Assembly (NCBI RefSeq): GCF_900119165.1
Contig: NZ_FPJG01000006.1
Span: 2,604,001 to 2,668,000 of the forward strand
From: Amycolatopsis australiensis
GTDB lineage: Bacteria > Actinomycetota > Actinomycetes > Mycobacteriales > Pseudonocardiaceae
Direction: 5' to 3'
DNA: 64,000 nucleotides
Under the pieces are notes generated by a model. The model worked only from the letters and a program-made list of their open reading frames with translations, did not search any database and was not told the DNA's origin. A program made the translations under genes and the position numbers. Numbering within the stretch: the first letter of the stretch is position 1; each line of letters opens with the position of its first letter. Shown in pieces: positions 62,785 through 64,000 of this stretch.

Positions 62785-64000
62785 TCACGATTCGGGCGCC
62801 GGGGGCAGTCCGCCGCCCGGGGTGTCCGGGGCGAAGCACACCTGGTCGCGGCCGTTCTCCTTCGCCAGGTACACCGCCGCGTCCGCTGATTGGAGCAGGC
62901 GCTCCAACGTGTCTCCGTGGCGCGGGTGGCGGGCCACCCCGATCGAAGTCGTGCGGTCGGCGATCGTGGCCGGGTCGCCACGTTTGTCCGTTGTCACGAT
63001 ATGCAACTTGGCAATCGCAACACGTATGCGCTCGGCCGCCTCCCACGTTGCCTCTTCGCCGATGTCCGGCAGCAGAACGAGGAATTCCTCGCCGCCGAAT
63101 CGGCCGACCAAGTCGCTCGGTCTCGTCACTTCGTCGAGGGTTTGCGCAACCGTGCGGAGCACGTCGTCGCCCGCCGGATGTCCATAGGTGTCGTTAATCC
63201 ACTTGAAGTGGTCGAGATCGACCATCAGCAGCGCCAGTTGATCACCCGATCGGGCGGTCCGTTGGAGTGCCCGCTCCGCCGACTCCGACCAGCCGCGCAT
63301 GTTGAGAATCCCGGTTTTCGGGTCGGTCCGGACGTCGTTCTGGAGCTGGTCGAGTTCGGCGAGGCGATTGAACACCACCGTGACCACGGCCATCACCGCC
63401 ACCATCGGCGGCACGGCGGCGAGCAGGATCGCGGTCACCGCGCCCAGGCCGATGGTGATCGCTTCGAGCATGTTGTCGGCCGGGCTGCCGAGCACGTTAC
63501 GAACCGTGCGCCCGGCGGGGGATCCCAGCAGCAGCACCCCGCCCACGTACACGATCTGGATCGCCTCGTAGATGGTCCCGGTCACGACGATCGTGCCGAA
63601 TTCGCGCAGGAAGCCGCCCCAGTCCGGCGGCCCCAGCAGGTGCGGCCCGAGCGCCGTGTAGGTGAGGTGCGCGAGCGTGCCGGCGAGGCCGTGGGTGATC
63701 GAGGAGAAAATGAAGTTGTGGGCCGGGCGGCGCGCGATGAACCAGTGCTGCAACCGGATGACGGCGATGACCGAAAGGGTCAGCGGCACCGGCAGGATCA
63801 TCGCCGCGGAAAACGTCCAGACGGCGGTGAGGTCGATCAGCACCGTTTTGGTCCGGTTCCGCCGCCGCTCTTCCTGACGTTGCGTCAGCTGAATGTGCAC
63901 CGTGGCGCCCGCCGCCAGCAGCGCGAAATTGATCCAGTCGTTTCCGGACGGAATCGGTGAGCGCGTGAACGCGACCACGAGAATCGCGATCGCGACGGCT
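62785..64000 (-). CDS. Membrane-bound GGDEF diguanylate cyclase, 5' end beyond window
   Basis: At least 405 residues; the frame continues past the right edge with a hydrophobic stretch (AVAIAILVVAF), so the true start lies outside. About six membrane helices precede a GGDEF domain (about the last 165 residues) with the active site RFGGEEFLVLLP and an inhibitory I-site RPSD five residues before GGEEF. It should make cyclic di-GMP with product feedback. No EAL domain. The nearest plus-strand gene ends upstream of the repeat array. Confidence 0.9.
   Translation of the reverse strand, partial: AVAIAILVVAFTRSPIPSGNDWINFALLAAGATVHIQLTQRQEERRRNRTKTVLIDLTAVWTFSAAMILPVPLTLSVIAVIRLQHWFIARRPAHNFIFSSITHGLAGTLAHLTYTALGPHLLGPPDWGGFLREFGTIVVTGTIYEAIQIVYVGGVLLLGSPAGRTVRNVLGSPADNMLEAITIGLGAVTAILLAAVPPMVAVMAVVTVVFNRLAELDQLQNDVRTDPKTGILNMRGWSESAERALQRTARSGDQLALLMVDLDHFKWINDTYGHPAGDDVLRTVAQTLDEVTRPSDLVGRFGGEEFLVLLPDIGEEATWEAAERIRVAIAKLHIVTTDKRGDPATIADRTTSIGVARHPRHGDTLERLLQSADAAVYLAKENGRDQVCFAPDTPGGGLPPAPES

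Overview
The window looks like a chromosomal segment of a high-GC actinomycete of the Pseudonocardiaceae, most likely Amycolatopsis or a close relative. The evidence is uniformly GC-rich codon use with many GTG starts, NucS in place of MutS/MutL, a DUF3558 lipoprotein, an F420-type luciferase-like oxidoreductase, MeaA (ethylmalonyl-CoA mutase), the CysO/Mec/CysM cysteine route, and a gene order from pncB to rdgB that matches Mycobacterium tuberculosis Rv1330c-Rv1341. The genus is inferred from family knowledge; no 16S gene is present.

Layout. 1-8.6 kb: a tandem pair of LysE exporters (the first cut by the window edge), a PH-like membrane protein, meaA, an isochorismatase-family hydrolase, a GlxA/AraC regulator ending in a 54-bp tandem repeat, a crotonase, a TetR regulator whose operator-like palindrome covers its own start codon, a DUF2867 protein, a NUDIX hydrolase and nucS. 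8.6-17.3 kb: a 405-bp AT-richer leader, a papain-like protein whose catalytic blocks appear circularly permuted, a sodium:solute symporter with a strong inverted-repeat operator and a small membrane partner, a DUF3558 lipoprotein, the dhaKLM dihydroxyacetone kinase operon and a double-length 3-hydroxyacyl-CoA dehydrogenase.

17.3-27.4 kb: a secreted protein gene broken at a 10-C run, a coupled LLM oxidoreductase/deaminase/trmO operon with a divergent Lrp regulator, a P-loop kinase, a second Lrp regulator divergent from a PLP trans-sulfuration enzyme, a zinc ribbon, a phosphodiesterase-type hydrolase, an opine dehydrogenase with several indels, and small metabolic genes. 27.5-36 kb: ctaD with a strong terminator, a serB/peptidyl-tRNA hydrolase pair, an OsmC protein, two conserved orphans, dinG, bioY and a secreted protein.

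36-49 kb: this is the conserved mycobacterial-like block. A minus-strand pncB-pncA-eda operon lies opposite a long plus-strand run: clpS, DUF2017, a P1 peptidase, mec, cysO, cysM, then (after an IS5 remnant and a racemase/NAT convergent pair) rhomboid, murI, the Rv1339-like phosphodiesterase, rph and rdgB. Many neighbours overlap by ATGA or GTGA, indicating translational coupling. 49-64 kb: bcp, lipoproteins, a second GlxA regulator, a saccharopine dehydrogenase-like protein, an AraC remnant, an odd tRNA with a UAG anticodon but a short variable loop, a DUF3618 protein, a TetR/Baeyer-Villiger monooxygenase pair, an XRE regulator, an LCP-family cell wall ligase, a phospholipase A2-acyltransferase fusion, a 59-bp tandem repeat array and a truncated GGDEF protein.

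No prophage, CRISPR array, toxin-antitoxin pair or biosynthetic cluster was found. The window is mostly core chromosome. The least ordinary items are the permuted papain-like protein and its leader, the class-I-shaped UAG tRNA, the PLA2-acyltransferase fusion, and the homopolymer frameshifts.
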